This document shows, in pieces, positions 1 through 6,639 of a DNA stretch of 10,261 nt; the first letter of the stretch is position 1; each line of letters begins with the position of its first letter. The notes under the pieces are model-generated. The model was not told the DNA's origin and ran no database searches. It saw only the letters and a list, made by a program, of their open reading frames with translations. Position numbers and translations under genes: made by a program. This DNA is from an uncultured Oscillospiraceae bacterium (GTDB lineage Bacteria > Bacillota > Clostridia > Oscillospirales > Acutalibacteraceae), in the NCBI GenBank assembly GCA_958354085.1, contig CATWUX010000079.1, positions 1 through 10,261 on the forward strand. Reading direction: 5' to 3'.

Positions 1-327
1 CTTGAGCACCACCGCGATCAGCACGCTGAACGACAAAATCATCAGCAGCGACGGGATGATACCGCCGATCGACTCGGTAAGATTGGGCACGAAAAACGTA
101 TCCTTCGTGAAGAAATACAGGTAGTTATCCAGCCCGACAAACTCCAGCTCAAACCCCTTTTCGGTCACGTTGATCTTGCTGAAGGAATAGATCACCGACT
201 GAATCATCGGCCAAACGAAAAAGACGGTGATGCCCACGACCCAAGGGGAAATGAACACCCAGCCCCATCGGGAGCGCTGCCGCTCCATCGACAGGGAACG
301 GCGCTTTTTCTGTGCAGTTTTTGCCAT
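1..327 (-). CDS. Sugar ABC transporter permease, MalF-like (N-terminal 109 residues; 3' end outside window)
   Basis: This frame opens with ATG at 327-325 and stays open to the window edge, so only the N-terminal third or so of a typical 290-310 residue permease is visible. A basic N-terminus (MAKTAQKKRR) is followed by a first membrane helix at about residues 24-46 (GWVFISPWVVGITVFFVWP). Next come the SFSKINV stretch and the FVGLDNY motif, which is characteristic of MalF/UgpA-type CUT1 permeases. A second hydrophobic segment begins at about residue 88 (IGGIIPSLLMILSFSVLIAVV). The EAA loop that contacts the ATPase would lie beyond the window. A purine-rich site with AAAGGCG precedes the ATG, and the stop of the DUF5696 gene is 22 bp upstream, so the two are probably cotranscribed. 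Its sequence is clearly different from the other MalF-like permease at 5659-6579. This suggests a second transporter pair rather than a recent duplicate. The family call is firm; the substrate is unknown. Confidence 0.88.
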   Translation of the reverse strand, partial: MAKTAQKKRRSLSMERQRSRWGWVFISPWVVGITVFFVWPMIQSVIYSFSKINVTEKGFELEFVGLDNYLYFFTKDTFFVPNLTESIGGIIPSLLMILSFSVLIAVVLK

Positions 328-349
328 ATCGCCTATCACGCCTTTCTAT

Positions 350-2614
350 CTACCAGCCGATGCCGGCATACCCATTGGCAGGAACCGTGACACCGTCGAC
401 GGTCACATCCTGCGCCGTATAATTGACTGTCACGCCCATGCCGTTTGCGAACAACGTGCGGAACACGCCGTCTGCCAGCTGGGTATGCGACTTGACCGGC
501 TGATTGCTGACTTTCGCCAAATAGCCCGCCGCATCCTTGTATTGCGCCGTCGCTTCCTCCAGCCAATAGGTATAATCGATGTACGCCAGATCGGAAACAT
601 TCGTCTCCTTCAGCTTATCGAAATTGCGCGCGCCGAAGGTATATTTCAGGTTGGTGCCGGTCTCCAGCGCTTTTAGGAAGGTCTGCCGGCTGTCCGCCGC
701 TCCGTTGATCGCCGGCACCGCCATTGAAACCAGCCCATGCAGCGCGGTCTGATAAAACGGAACGCTGCGTCCCTGCGCAAGGAAATCGCTGGTGCCGACC
801 GGTACGTCGGTCAAATCGGTCGCGTAAGGGAACGCATACGCGTTTGCCTCTGCCAGCAGCAAGCCGTCGCCGCCCTGCCGCAGGTCGGACAGCGCCTGCG
901 TCCAAATCGTCTCCGCATCGCTGCGGCCGACGAAATTCTCGCCGAAATCCGAATACAACTTTTGTCCCAGCGTATTGGCGGAATAACCGGTAAAGGAGCG
1001 GTTTTTCACGCTGCCGAGCAGCTGGCCGACCGCCTTTTTCATATTGTTCGGACTGAGAAGGTACCGGTATTTTGCAGTGGAATCAATCTGGAAGGTACTC
1101 ATCTTATACTGGTATTGAATCGCCGGTTCCCGCAGTACCGAATGAGCGGTTGCCCGTTTGGTGCTGTAACCCCATTGGCCCTTGGTCATATCGGTGAAGT
1201 TCAGATCCAGATACAGCGAAACCTTCTGTTCCTGCAAAGCGGCGAGCATACGCTCAAAATCCCCCTTGCCGCCCAATCCGCTTTCCGTCGCCAGCGAGGT
1301 CGGCAACCGGTTTTGCGTACCGCCTTTGCCCCAGCTGACGTAGTTGAACACCAGCTGCTCCACGCCGTTGTCTTTGAGCAGCTGTGCAAACATGGTCACA
1401 TCGTCATACGCGGTGATGGGAACGACCTTGTTCACGGGGATGCCCAGCACGCTTTCCTGCCGCATCACGCCGCCCAGCAGCTCCACATACAGCGGTGCGC
1501 TTTCCTCCGTCAGCGGCTCCATACCCTGCTCGTGGATGAGATAATCGCGATACGTATTCGCCATATCCACATAATCCGCCTGCTCGCCGCCCACGACCCG
1601 GTATTCCGTGCAAAACGAATCTTGGGTATATGTCTGGGGCTCGAACATATTCACCTTCGTGAACTCAAAGGTTTTCTGGCTCACATCCACGACCGTGCTT
1701 TCCCGATAAATAAACTCCGCAGACACCTTGCCATAGGGGGATTTCGCCGTCGCGACCTCGGCGTTGATCTTGGCGCGGGATGCGCCCTGCGTGATGATCG
1801 CGAGATAAGCGCTGCCGTTGCGGACGGCGCCGAACACAGGCAGCCGGGCGCTTCCGGTGCTGGTGGTCTTTGTCTTTTCCACAACCGACCATTCCGTGCC
1901 GTATACGCGCTGGCTGTAATCCGCGCCCAATCCCATTTCAAAGGGAATCAGCGCACCGGAGCCGTCCGGCACCAGCACATAGCCCTCGTCCTTCGTCTCG
2001 GCCATCGCGCAGCCCGCCCCGAAGTTGGGCAGCGGAATAACCGTCGTCAGCTTGACGAGATTGCTCTCTTCTTTAATCTCACTGGCCACCACGCGGGACG
2101 CCAGTCCCTTGTCGGTGAGCGTGATTTCCAGCGGGATCAGAAAGCCTTCTTTTTCAAAGTAATAGTCAAAGCGCACGCCGTTTGTAATCTTTTTCGCGCC
2201 GAGATTGTTTTTGTTCACGCAGCCGGCGACGCTGTTTTGCAGCGTCGTGTTGGAATCGCGGTCCGCATACCGGATGTTCAGCAGCGAACCGAGCATCACC
2301 TTGGGCGCGCCCTTGATGGCTTCGTTCTCCTCATACCCCTGCGGTGAGCTGCTCCATACGCCCCCATTGGTTTTATCTTGCAACTGGACGATGCCCTTTT
2401 TCAGGTTTGCGCTCAGCACAAAACGGTTGTTTTCCGCCACCGTCTGCAGCTCATCCGGATGATCGTTATCCAGCTGTACATCGATCGGGGTGATGATCTC
2501 AGCGGTAATGGCACCCATGGATTCGGAGTCCGCCGCCGTCAGCATCAGCACCACGATCGCGCCGACAACCGCCAGCGAAAGCACCGCGCCCAGTATGGTT
2601 TTGAGTTTTTTCAT
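350..2614 (-). CDS. DUF5696-like membrane-anchored protein, putative extracellular glycoside-hydrolase-fold enzyme
   Basis: This 754-residue protein starts at ATG 2614-2612, preceded by GGAAAGGCGG at good spacing, and ends at TAG 352-350. A basic start (MKKLK) and one hydrophobic helix at residues 7-27 indicate a signal anchor or uncleaved signal peptide, placing the rest outside the membrane. Residues about 60-345 are rich in alternating beta strands and contain the VPDGSGALIPF motif, which I recall from DUF5696 proteins; they resemble the N-terminal beta-supersandwich of large glycosidases. Residues about 375-635 look like a TIM barrel (LVFNYVSWGKGG, SLYLDLNF, GYSANTLGQKLYSDF, LLLAEANAYAF). 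A C-terminal beta domain ends with NYTAQDVTVDGVTVPANGY, the sort of ending seen in GH36- and GH101-like enzymes. Acidic residues that could be catalytic are D470, D556, E589 and D610, but this is inference. It lies 18 bp after the NHL-TPR-Yip1 gene and 22 bp before a permease gene. The DUF5696 assignment is from memory of the family; no activity or substrate can be stated. Confidence 0.85.
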   Translation of the reverse strand: MKKLKTILGAVLSLAVVGAIVVLMLTAADSESMGAITAEIITPIDVQLDNDHPDELQTVAENNRFVLSANLKKGIVQLQDKTNGGVWSSSPQGYEENEAIKGAPKVMLGSLLNIRYADRDSNTTLQNSVAGCVNKNNLGAKKITNGVRFDYYFEKEGFLIPLEITLTDKGLASRVVASEIKEESNLVKLTTVIPLPNFGAGCAMAETKDEGYVLVPDGSGALIPFEMGLGADYSQRVYGTEWSVVEKTKTTSTGSARLPVFGAVRNGSAYLAIITQGASRAKINAEVATAKSPYGKVSAEFIYRESTVVDVSQKTFEFTKVNMFEPQTYTQDSFCTEYRVVGGEQADYVDMANTYRDYLIHEQGMEPLTEESAPLYVELLGGVMRQESVLGIPVNKVVPITAYDDVTMFAQLLKDNGVEQLVFNYVSWGKGGTQNRLPTSLATESGLGGKGDFERMLAALQEQKVSLYLDLNFTDMTKGQWGYSTKRATAHSVLREPAIQYQYKMSTFQIDSTAKYRYLLSPNNMKKAVGQLLGSVKNRSFTGYSANTLGQKLYSDFGENFVGRSDAETIWTQALSDLRQGGDGLLLAEANAYAFPYATDLTDVPVGTSDFLAQGRSVPFYQTALHGLVSMAVPAINGAADSRQTFLKALETGTNLKYTFGARNFDKLKETNVSDLAYIDYTYWLEEATAQYKDAAGYLAKVSNQPVKSHTQLADGVFRTLFANGMGVTVNYTAQDVTVDGVTVPANGYAGIGW

Positions 2615-2632
2615 AAAGTCCGCCTTTCCGCT

Positions 2633-4735
2633 TTACCGCAGCCGCAATTCATTGCCGATCATGCTGATAAAGCTGATGAGCTGGGTAAACATACTGTAGC
2701 CGATCGTGACAAACAGCAGCACCAGATACATCCCCAAGACCGTACCGAGCGCCACCAGAATTGTTTTGCCGGTGGTGTACTGGTGTACCTCCCGTGTGGC
2801 CAACAGCAGATTGATACCCGTCCACACATACGCCAACGTCTGCGCGATCGTAAGGAAGGCGCTCTCCTCCAGAGAGAGGCTGTTGCTCAGGATCGTGAGA
2901 ACCGCCAACGAGATCACATACGGCAGCAGCGCATACGCGGTAAAAATCCAAATCTCGCGGAACTTGCCCTCGCCGTCCGCCAACGTACTGATCGCCCAGT
3001 TGCATACCACCCAAATCAGGAACAGGCCGATCGTCATGCCCAGCGTGATAAACACATTAAAGCGGTCGGTGCGGTTTTCGTTGAAATGGAACCCGGTCAG
3101 CTGCGCGTTGAGAATACTGGTTACAAAAAAGGCGAGCAAAATGAGGTTTGCCAACAGCAGCGAGCCTTTTTTCTCCACCTTCAGCTCGTAATACGCTTTG
3201 AACGGATGGAAAATACAGCGCAAGGGGAACCGCCATTTGCTGACCTGTAAGCCGTATTCGTTCTTGCGGTGGCGCTCCTTATAATTGACCACGACCACCA
3301 TCACCAGCAGCAGCACCACAATCACCGTCAGGATCACGGCAAACCAGCGGCGCATCAGGTCATCCCGCTGTGCGGCAAACGCATCCGAATAGCCGGTTTT
3401 TTCATTGCCGCGGCGGTAATATTCCATCGCTTGTGCATAATCCCCGGTTTTTTCATAGATCTTGCCCATGCCGATATTGGCCAGCTCATAGTTGCTGTCC
3501 CGTTTCAGAATCTCCTGCCAATGTCCCATCGCCTGTTCATACAGACCGTCGTTGAACAGCAGGATCGCCTGACGGACATTGCGGCCGAAGTCGGTCGGCT
3601 CCAACCGGGTAATACTGTTGTAGCCGCTGTCCAGTACCAACAGGGAATCACCCAGCGCCTCAACGGCGACCGGTGTCTTGAAGGTGCCCCGCTGCGTACC
3701 GGTTCCGCCGAAGGCATACAGCAGGTTGGAGTTCTGGTCATACTGGAACAGGCGGTTGCGCGTATTGTCCAGCGCGGTAATGAAGCCGGCGTCGTCCACT
3801 ACAATGTCATAAAACGTTGTGGAGATCGTCAGATTGGCCTGACTGTCGAAATAGGTTTCCAAATCCCCATAGGCGGCGGTGTTGCCCTCGTCATCAAACA
3901 GGATGTTGGTCCCCATCGGGTTCAGCTTACGGATTTGGCCGGTTCCCTCGCCCGTACCGCCTTTGATCGTGTAAATAAAATTTTCCGCGTCGATATCAAA
4001 GTTGATGAAGGAGGTCGGAACGCTGCGCATCATACCGGCCGCCTGCTCTTCGCTGAGCAAACGCTTCCACAGCATTTCCATGAGCAGCTTCGGTGTGACC
4101 GCAACGCGCTCACTGCCATAAAAGCCGACAAACGCATATTGCTCGTCGTATTGCAGCGCGCCGGAATAGGTGTTGGCGGAAATCACATATATGATACCGG
4201 CCGTATCCACCACGACCTTGGCAGGCGTATAGTCAAAGCCTTCCTCCACTTTGTCGGCAGGCGGCGCACCGATGGTTCCGGTCACCGCGCCGTCACGGTC
4301 GGCCACATAGACGACGCGCGCTTTTTTATCGGCCACATAGACCTTGCCGTCCGTGTTGACAAACAGGCCAAGCGCATCCTGAAACTCCACCGGCTCCCCG
4401 TTTTGCGTCAGCGTGATCTCGCGCTGAAAATTCAGCGTTTCGTCCAGCACGACCAAGCGATTGTTGCCGGCATCCAGCACCCACACTTCGCGGTCCGCCG
4501 TCACGAAAAGATCCGTTGGATTTTGCAGTGTCTTACCGCCGAACACCGTGCCGCTCAGCGGTTTTTCCGCTTCGTACGGCGTCGGTACCGGTACGGAGCT
4601 TTTCCAATAATCGTATGTATAGCTGAAAGACGTACCCTGTGCCAACGCAGGCAGTGTCAGAAGCAGCGCCAGCGCCATACCTGCGCACAGCAGGCGGCCA
4701 AGGGCCTTCAGCCGTTTTTTCTTTGTTGCGGTCAT
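2633..4735 (-). CDS. NHL-repeat, TPR and Yip1-domain membrane protein
   Basis: This 700-residue protein starts at ATG 4735-4733 behind a strong AAGGGGGGA site and ends at TAA 2635-2633. Residues 1-32 form a signal peptide (KKKRLK, then ALALLLTLPALA, cleavage likely after A32). Residues about 70-380 carry NHL-type blades: NPTDLFVTADREVWVLDAGN, ALGLFVNTDGKVYVADKKA, TPAKVVVDTAGIIYVIS, DIVVDDAGFITALDNTRNR and TPVAVEALGDSLLVLDSGYN, pointing to a beta-propeller outside the cell. Residues about 386-450 fit two TPRs (LYEQAMGHWQEILKRD and ELANIGMGKIYEKTGDYAQA). A membrane helix at 465-485 leads to a basic linker (KERHRK to KVEKK), probably cytoplasmic. Five more helices follow at about 525-545, 558-580, 597-618, 622-647 and 657-681, matching a Yip1-like domain. 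The propeller may bind a ligand or partner, and the membrane part may anchor or scaffold; both are inference. It sits 24 bp after the MalG-like permease gene. Domain architecture is well supported; function is unknown. Confidence 0.87.
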   Translation of the reverse strand: MTATKKKRLKALGRLLCAGMALALLLTLPALAQGTSFSYTYDYWKSSVPVPTPYEAEKPLSGTVFGGKTLQNPTDLFVTADREVWVLDAGNNRLVVLDETLNFQREITLTQNGEPVEFQDALGLFVNTDGKVYVADKKARVVYVADRDGAVTGTIGAPPADKVEEGFDYTPAKVVVDTAGIIYVISANTYSGALQYDEQYAFVGFYGSERVAVTPKLLMEMLWKRLLSEEQAAGMMRSVPTSFINFDIDAENFIYTIKGGTGEGTGQIRKLNPMGTNILFDDEGNTAAYGDLETYFDSQANLTISTTFYDIVVDDAGFITALDNTRNRLFQYDQNSNLLYAFGGTGTQRGTFKTPVAVEALGDSLLVLDSGYNSITRLEPTDFGRNVRQAILLFNDGLYEQAMGHWQEILKRDSNYELANIGMGKIYEKTGDYAQAMEYYRRGNEKTGYSDAFAAQRDDLMRRWFAVILTVIVVLLLVMVVVVNYKERHRKNEYGLQVSKWRFPLRCIFHPFKAYYELKVEKKGSLLLANLILLAFFVTSILNAQLTGFHFNENRTDRFNVFITLGMTIGLFLIWVVCNWAISTLADGEGKFREIWIFTAYALLPYVISLAVLTILSNSLSLEESAFLTIAQTLAYVWTGINLLLATREVHQYTTGKTILVALGTVLGMYLVLLFVTIGYSMFTQLISFISMIGNELRLR

Positions 4736-4742
4736 GCAAGCG

Positions 4743-4751
4743 TCCCCCCTT
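4743..4751 (-). promoter_or_regulatory. Strong ribosome binding site (AAGGGGGGA) of the NHL-TPR-Yip1 gene
   Basis: On the minus strand AAGGGGGGA sits 7 nt before ATG at 4735-4733. It is G-richer than the AAAGGCG-like sites before the other downstream genes and confirms the chosen start, which in turn gives a good signal peptide. Confidence 0.6.
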
Positions 4752-4759
4752 TTCGGCGG

Positions 4760-5632
4760 TTATTTCATGCCGGATGTCGACATGGTCTCCAAAATCCGGC
4801 TTTGCGAAACGATGAACAGCGTCACCGGCGGAATCATCAGCAATAAGCCGAGTGCCGCACCGGCGCCGGCACGTGCCGTTCCTCCCGCTGTCACCTGTGA
4901 AAAAAGCGAGGACAGCATTTTGATTTTTTCGTCATATACGAGGTTGGACACCATCGTCGTACCGCTGGTATTCCAGATGGAATTAAAGGCAAAAATCGCC
5001 GCCGTCAACCATGCCGGCTTGACGTTGGGCATCACAATGCTCCAATAGATACGCAGTTCGCCTGCACCGTCCATGCGCGCCGCTTCCAACATTTCGGTCG
5101 GGATCTGAGACATAAAATTTTGCAGCAGGTACAGTCCCAGCGACGTCTGGAAAGCCGGAAATATGTAGGCGCCGTAGGTGTTGACGATGTGCAGCTGCGA
5201 CATCACGATATATTGCGGAATCAAAATCGCCGCCGATGTGAACAGCAGTGAAATCCGGATCAGCGCGTTGACAAAGGATTTTCCCACAAAGGGCAGCTTG
5301 GCGAGCGGATATGCCGCCATGCTGCATAGGATCAGATGTCCCAGCGTAGCGGTCACACTGACGAAGATACTGTTGAACACATATTTGGACAGCGGGATCC
5401 AGAACGTTCCGGTAACCAGCCCCAGCTGGATGAAGTTGTCCAGCGTCGGGCGATGTACGAACAGGCGCGGAGGGAAGATGAAAATCTCGTCCAGCGGCTT
5501 GAACGCGGAGTTCACCGCAAAAACCAGCGGCAACAGCATAAAGACGGCAAGCGCCAGTACAAATAGAAACACCGCGATATTTCCCGCAACCGAACGATTC
5601 ACATTCTTTTTGAAAAGCCCTTTTGTAGCCAT
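4760..5632 (-). CDS. Carbohydrate ABC transporter permease, MalG/LplC-like
   Basis: This 290-residue integral membrane protein is one half of the channel of a CUT1-type sugar importer. It starts at ATG 5632-5630 after AAAGGCAAGG and ends at TAA 4762-4760. The order of parts is typical of MalG relatives: a first helix at about 17-41, then the periplasm-side type segment SAFKPLDEIFIFPPRLF with the usual 'TLDNF' sequence, then helices at about 85-108, 122-143 and 150-172. The EAA loop, which docks the ATPase, is at residues 183-202 (EAARMDGAGELRIYWSIVMP). Later helices lie near 205-221 and 256-276, and the protein ends in a short MSTSGMK tail that matches the conserved MalG C-terminus style. Length is normal for the family. 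It follows the MalF-like permease with 26 bp between them, and the two should form a heterodimer. The substrate cannot be read from sequence. Confidence 0.95.
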   Translation of the reverse strand: MATKGLFKKNVNRSVAGNIAVFLFVLALAVFMLLPLVFAVNSAFKPLDEIFIFPPRLFVHRPTLDNFIQLGLVTGTFWIPLSKYVFNSIFVSVTATLGHLILCSMAAYPLAKLPFVGKSFVNALIRISLLFTSAAILIPQYIVMSQLHIVNTYGAYIFPAFQTSLGLYLLQNFMSQIPTEMLEAARMDGAGELRIYWSIVMPNVKPAWLTAAIFAFNSIWNTSGTTMVSNLVYDEKIKMLSSLFSQVTAGGTARAGAGAALGLLLMIPPVTLFIVSQSRILETMSTSGMK

Positions 5633-5658
5633 AACAGAACCTTGCCTTTCATGCAGAC

Positions 5659-6579
5659 TCAGTCAACGGAGAACCGTTTGAGTGCGTGCGAAATTACGAA
5701 GTTGGTCAGCAGCATCAGCAAGAACAGGAACACGGCCAGCGCCGAGGTATATCCCATCTCGAACCGGATGGTACCCACGTCCAGCATGTAGGTGACCAAG
5801 GTATCCGCGCCGTATTGGGTAGTGGGGAAGCCCGCGAGCGACTGCACAATCTGGCCGACGCTGAACGAGGCTGCGATCTGCATGACCGCGCTGAACATCA
5901 GCTGCGGCGCCATGGACGGGATCGTTACATACCACAGCTCCTGCCAACGGTTGCGTACACCGTCGATGGACGCGGCCTCAAACAAGCTTCTGTCCATACT
6001 CTGGAAGCCCGCGATAAAGGCAAGGAACCCGATGCCGAGACTCGACCACAGCTGCACGATGATGATGACCACCATCATCGTATCGGGATTGCTCAGCCAT
6101 TGCACCGGTTCTTCCACAAGGCCGGTATTCAGCAGCAAGCTGTTGATCATACCGTATTGGTCGCCGGAAAACAGATACAGCCAGATAACATACAGGTTAC
6201 CGGACAACACCGGCGAATAAAACGCCAGCGTGAACACCGCACGCAGCTTCGGCCCGAATTCATTGATCAGCCAGGCGCAGAAGAACGATATCAGGTAGCT
6301 GATCGGGCCGGTCACAAACGCGAACAGCAAGGTGTTCTTGAGCACGATCAGAAATACCTCGTCATCCAGAAACATCCGCTCATAATTCAGCAAGCCGACA
6401 AACGACGGCGCTTCCAGCATATTAAAATACGTGAAGCTCAAGCCGATCGCTACCATCACCGGAATAACCGTCAGCGTTATAAAGAACAGCATGTACGGCG
6501 CCATCAGCATATAGCTGATGCGGCTTTCCTTGAGTCTCTTTCTCAGTTTTTCTTTTGGACGGCGTTCAAATAAAGCCAT
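5659..6579 (-). CDS. Sugar ABC transporter permease, MalF/LplB-like
   Basis: This 306-residue protein is the MalF-type partner of the downstream permease. It starts at ATG 6579-6577, with GAGAGGCG about a dozen bases upstream, and ends at TGA 5661-5659. A basic N-terminus (RRPKEKLRKRLKESR) precedes a first helix at about 22-50 (ISYMLMAPYMLFFITLTVIPV). The SFVGLLNYERMF segment is the family's FVGL-NY motif. Helices follow at about 78-104, 115-137, 167-190, 223-245 and 275-297. The EAA loop is at residues 201-221 (EAASIDG to WYVTIP), intact in its key E, A, A, D and G residues. The tail (SHALKRFS) is a usual ending in this group. No ATPase gene is present in the window, so this pair probably uses one encoded elsewhere. 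It lies 60 bp after the binding-protein gene, the longest spacer here, as is common in sugar importer operons. Confidence 0.95.
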   Translation of the reverse strand: MALFERRPKEKLRKRLKESRISYMLMAPYMLFFITLTVIPVMVAIGLSFTYFNMLEAPSFVGLLNYERMFLDDEVFLIVLKNTLLFAFVTGPISYLISFFCAWLINEFGPKLRAVFTLAFYSPVLSGNLYVIWLYLFSGDQYGMINSLLLNTGLVEEPVQWLSNPDTMMVVIIIVQLWSSLGIGFLAFIAGFQSMDRSLFEAASIDGVRNRWQELWYVTIPSMAPQLMFSAVMQIAASFSVGQIVQSLAGFPTTQYGADTLVTYMLDVGTIRFEMGYTSALAVFLFLLMLLTNFVISHALKRFSVD

Positions 6580-6639
6580 TCGGGAATCACGCCTCTCTTT
6601 GTTATACGGATTGCCGCCGATACCGGATCCGCGCAGCGA
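6580..6639 (-). other. 60-bp spacer with imperfect hairpin between binding-protein and permease genes
   Basis: This is the longest non-coding gap in the window. CGGAT at 6607-6611 is complementary to ATCCG at 6627-6631, and inside it CCG at 6617-6619 can pair with CGG at 6624-6626 around a 4-nt loop, leaving a 5-nt bulge on one side. There is no run of T after it on the minus strand, so it is not a classical intrinsic terminator. In sugar importer operons such structures can protect the upstream binding-protein mRNA or lower permease expression; that role is inferred here. The ribosome binding site of the permease (GAGAGGCG) lies in the downstream end of the same spacer. Confidence 0.35.

Noticed and set aside
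737..2347. A 536-codon open frame on the plus strand
   Set aside because: It lies fully antisense to the DUF5696 gene. Its translation is rich in R, H and Q, has no recognisable domain, and shows the usual pattern of a shadow frame in GC-rich coding DNA.
3269..4846. A 525-codon open frame on the plus strand
   Set aside because: It is antisense to the NHL-TPR-Yip1 gene, crosses into the spacer and the next gene, and its translation is low-complexity H/R/Q-rich without a known domain or coherent membrane or signal features.
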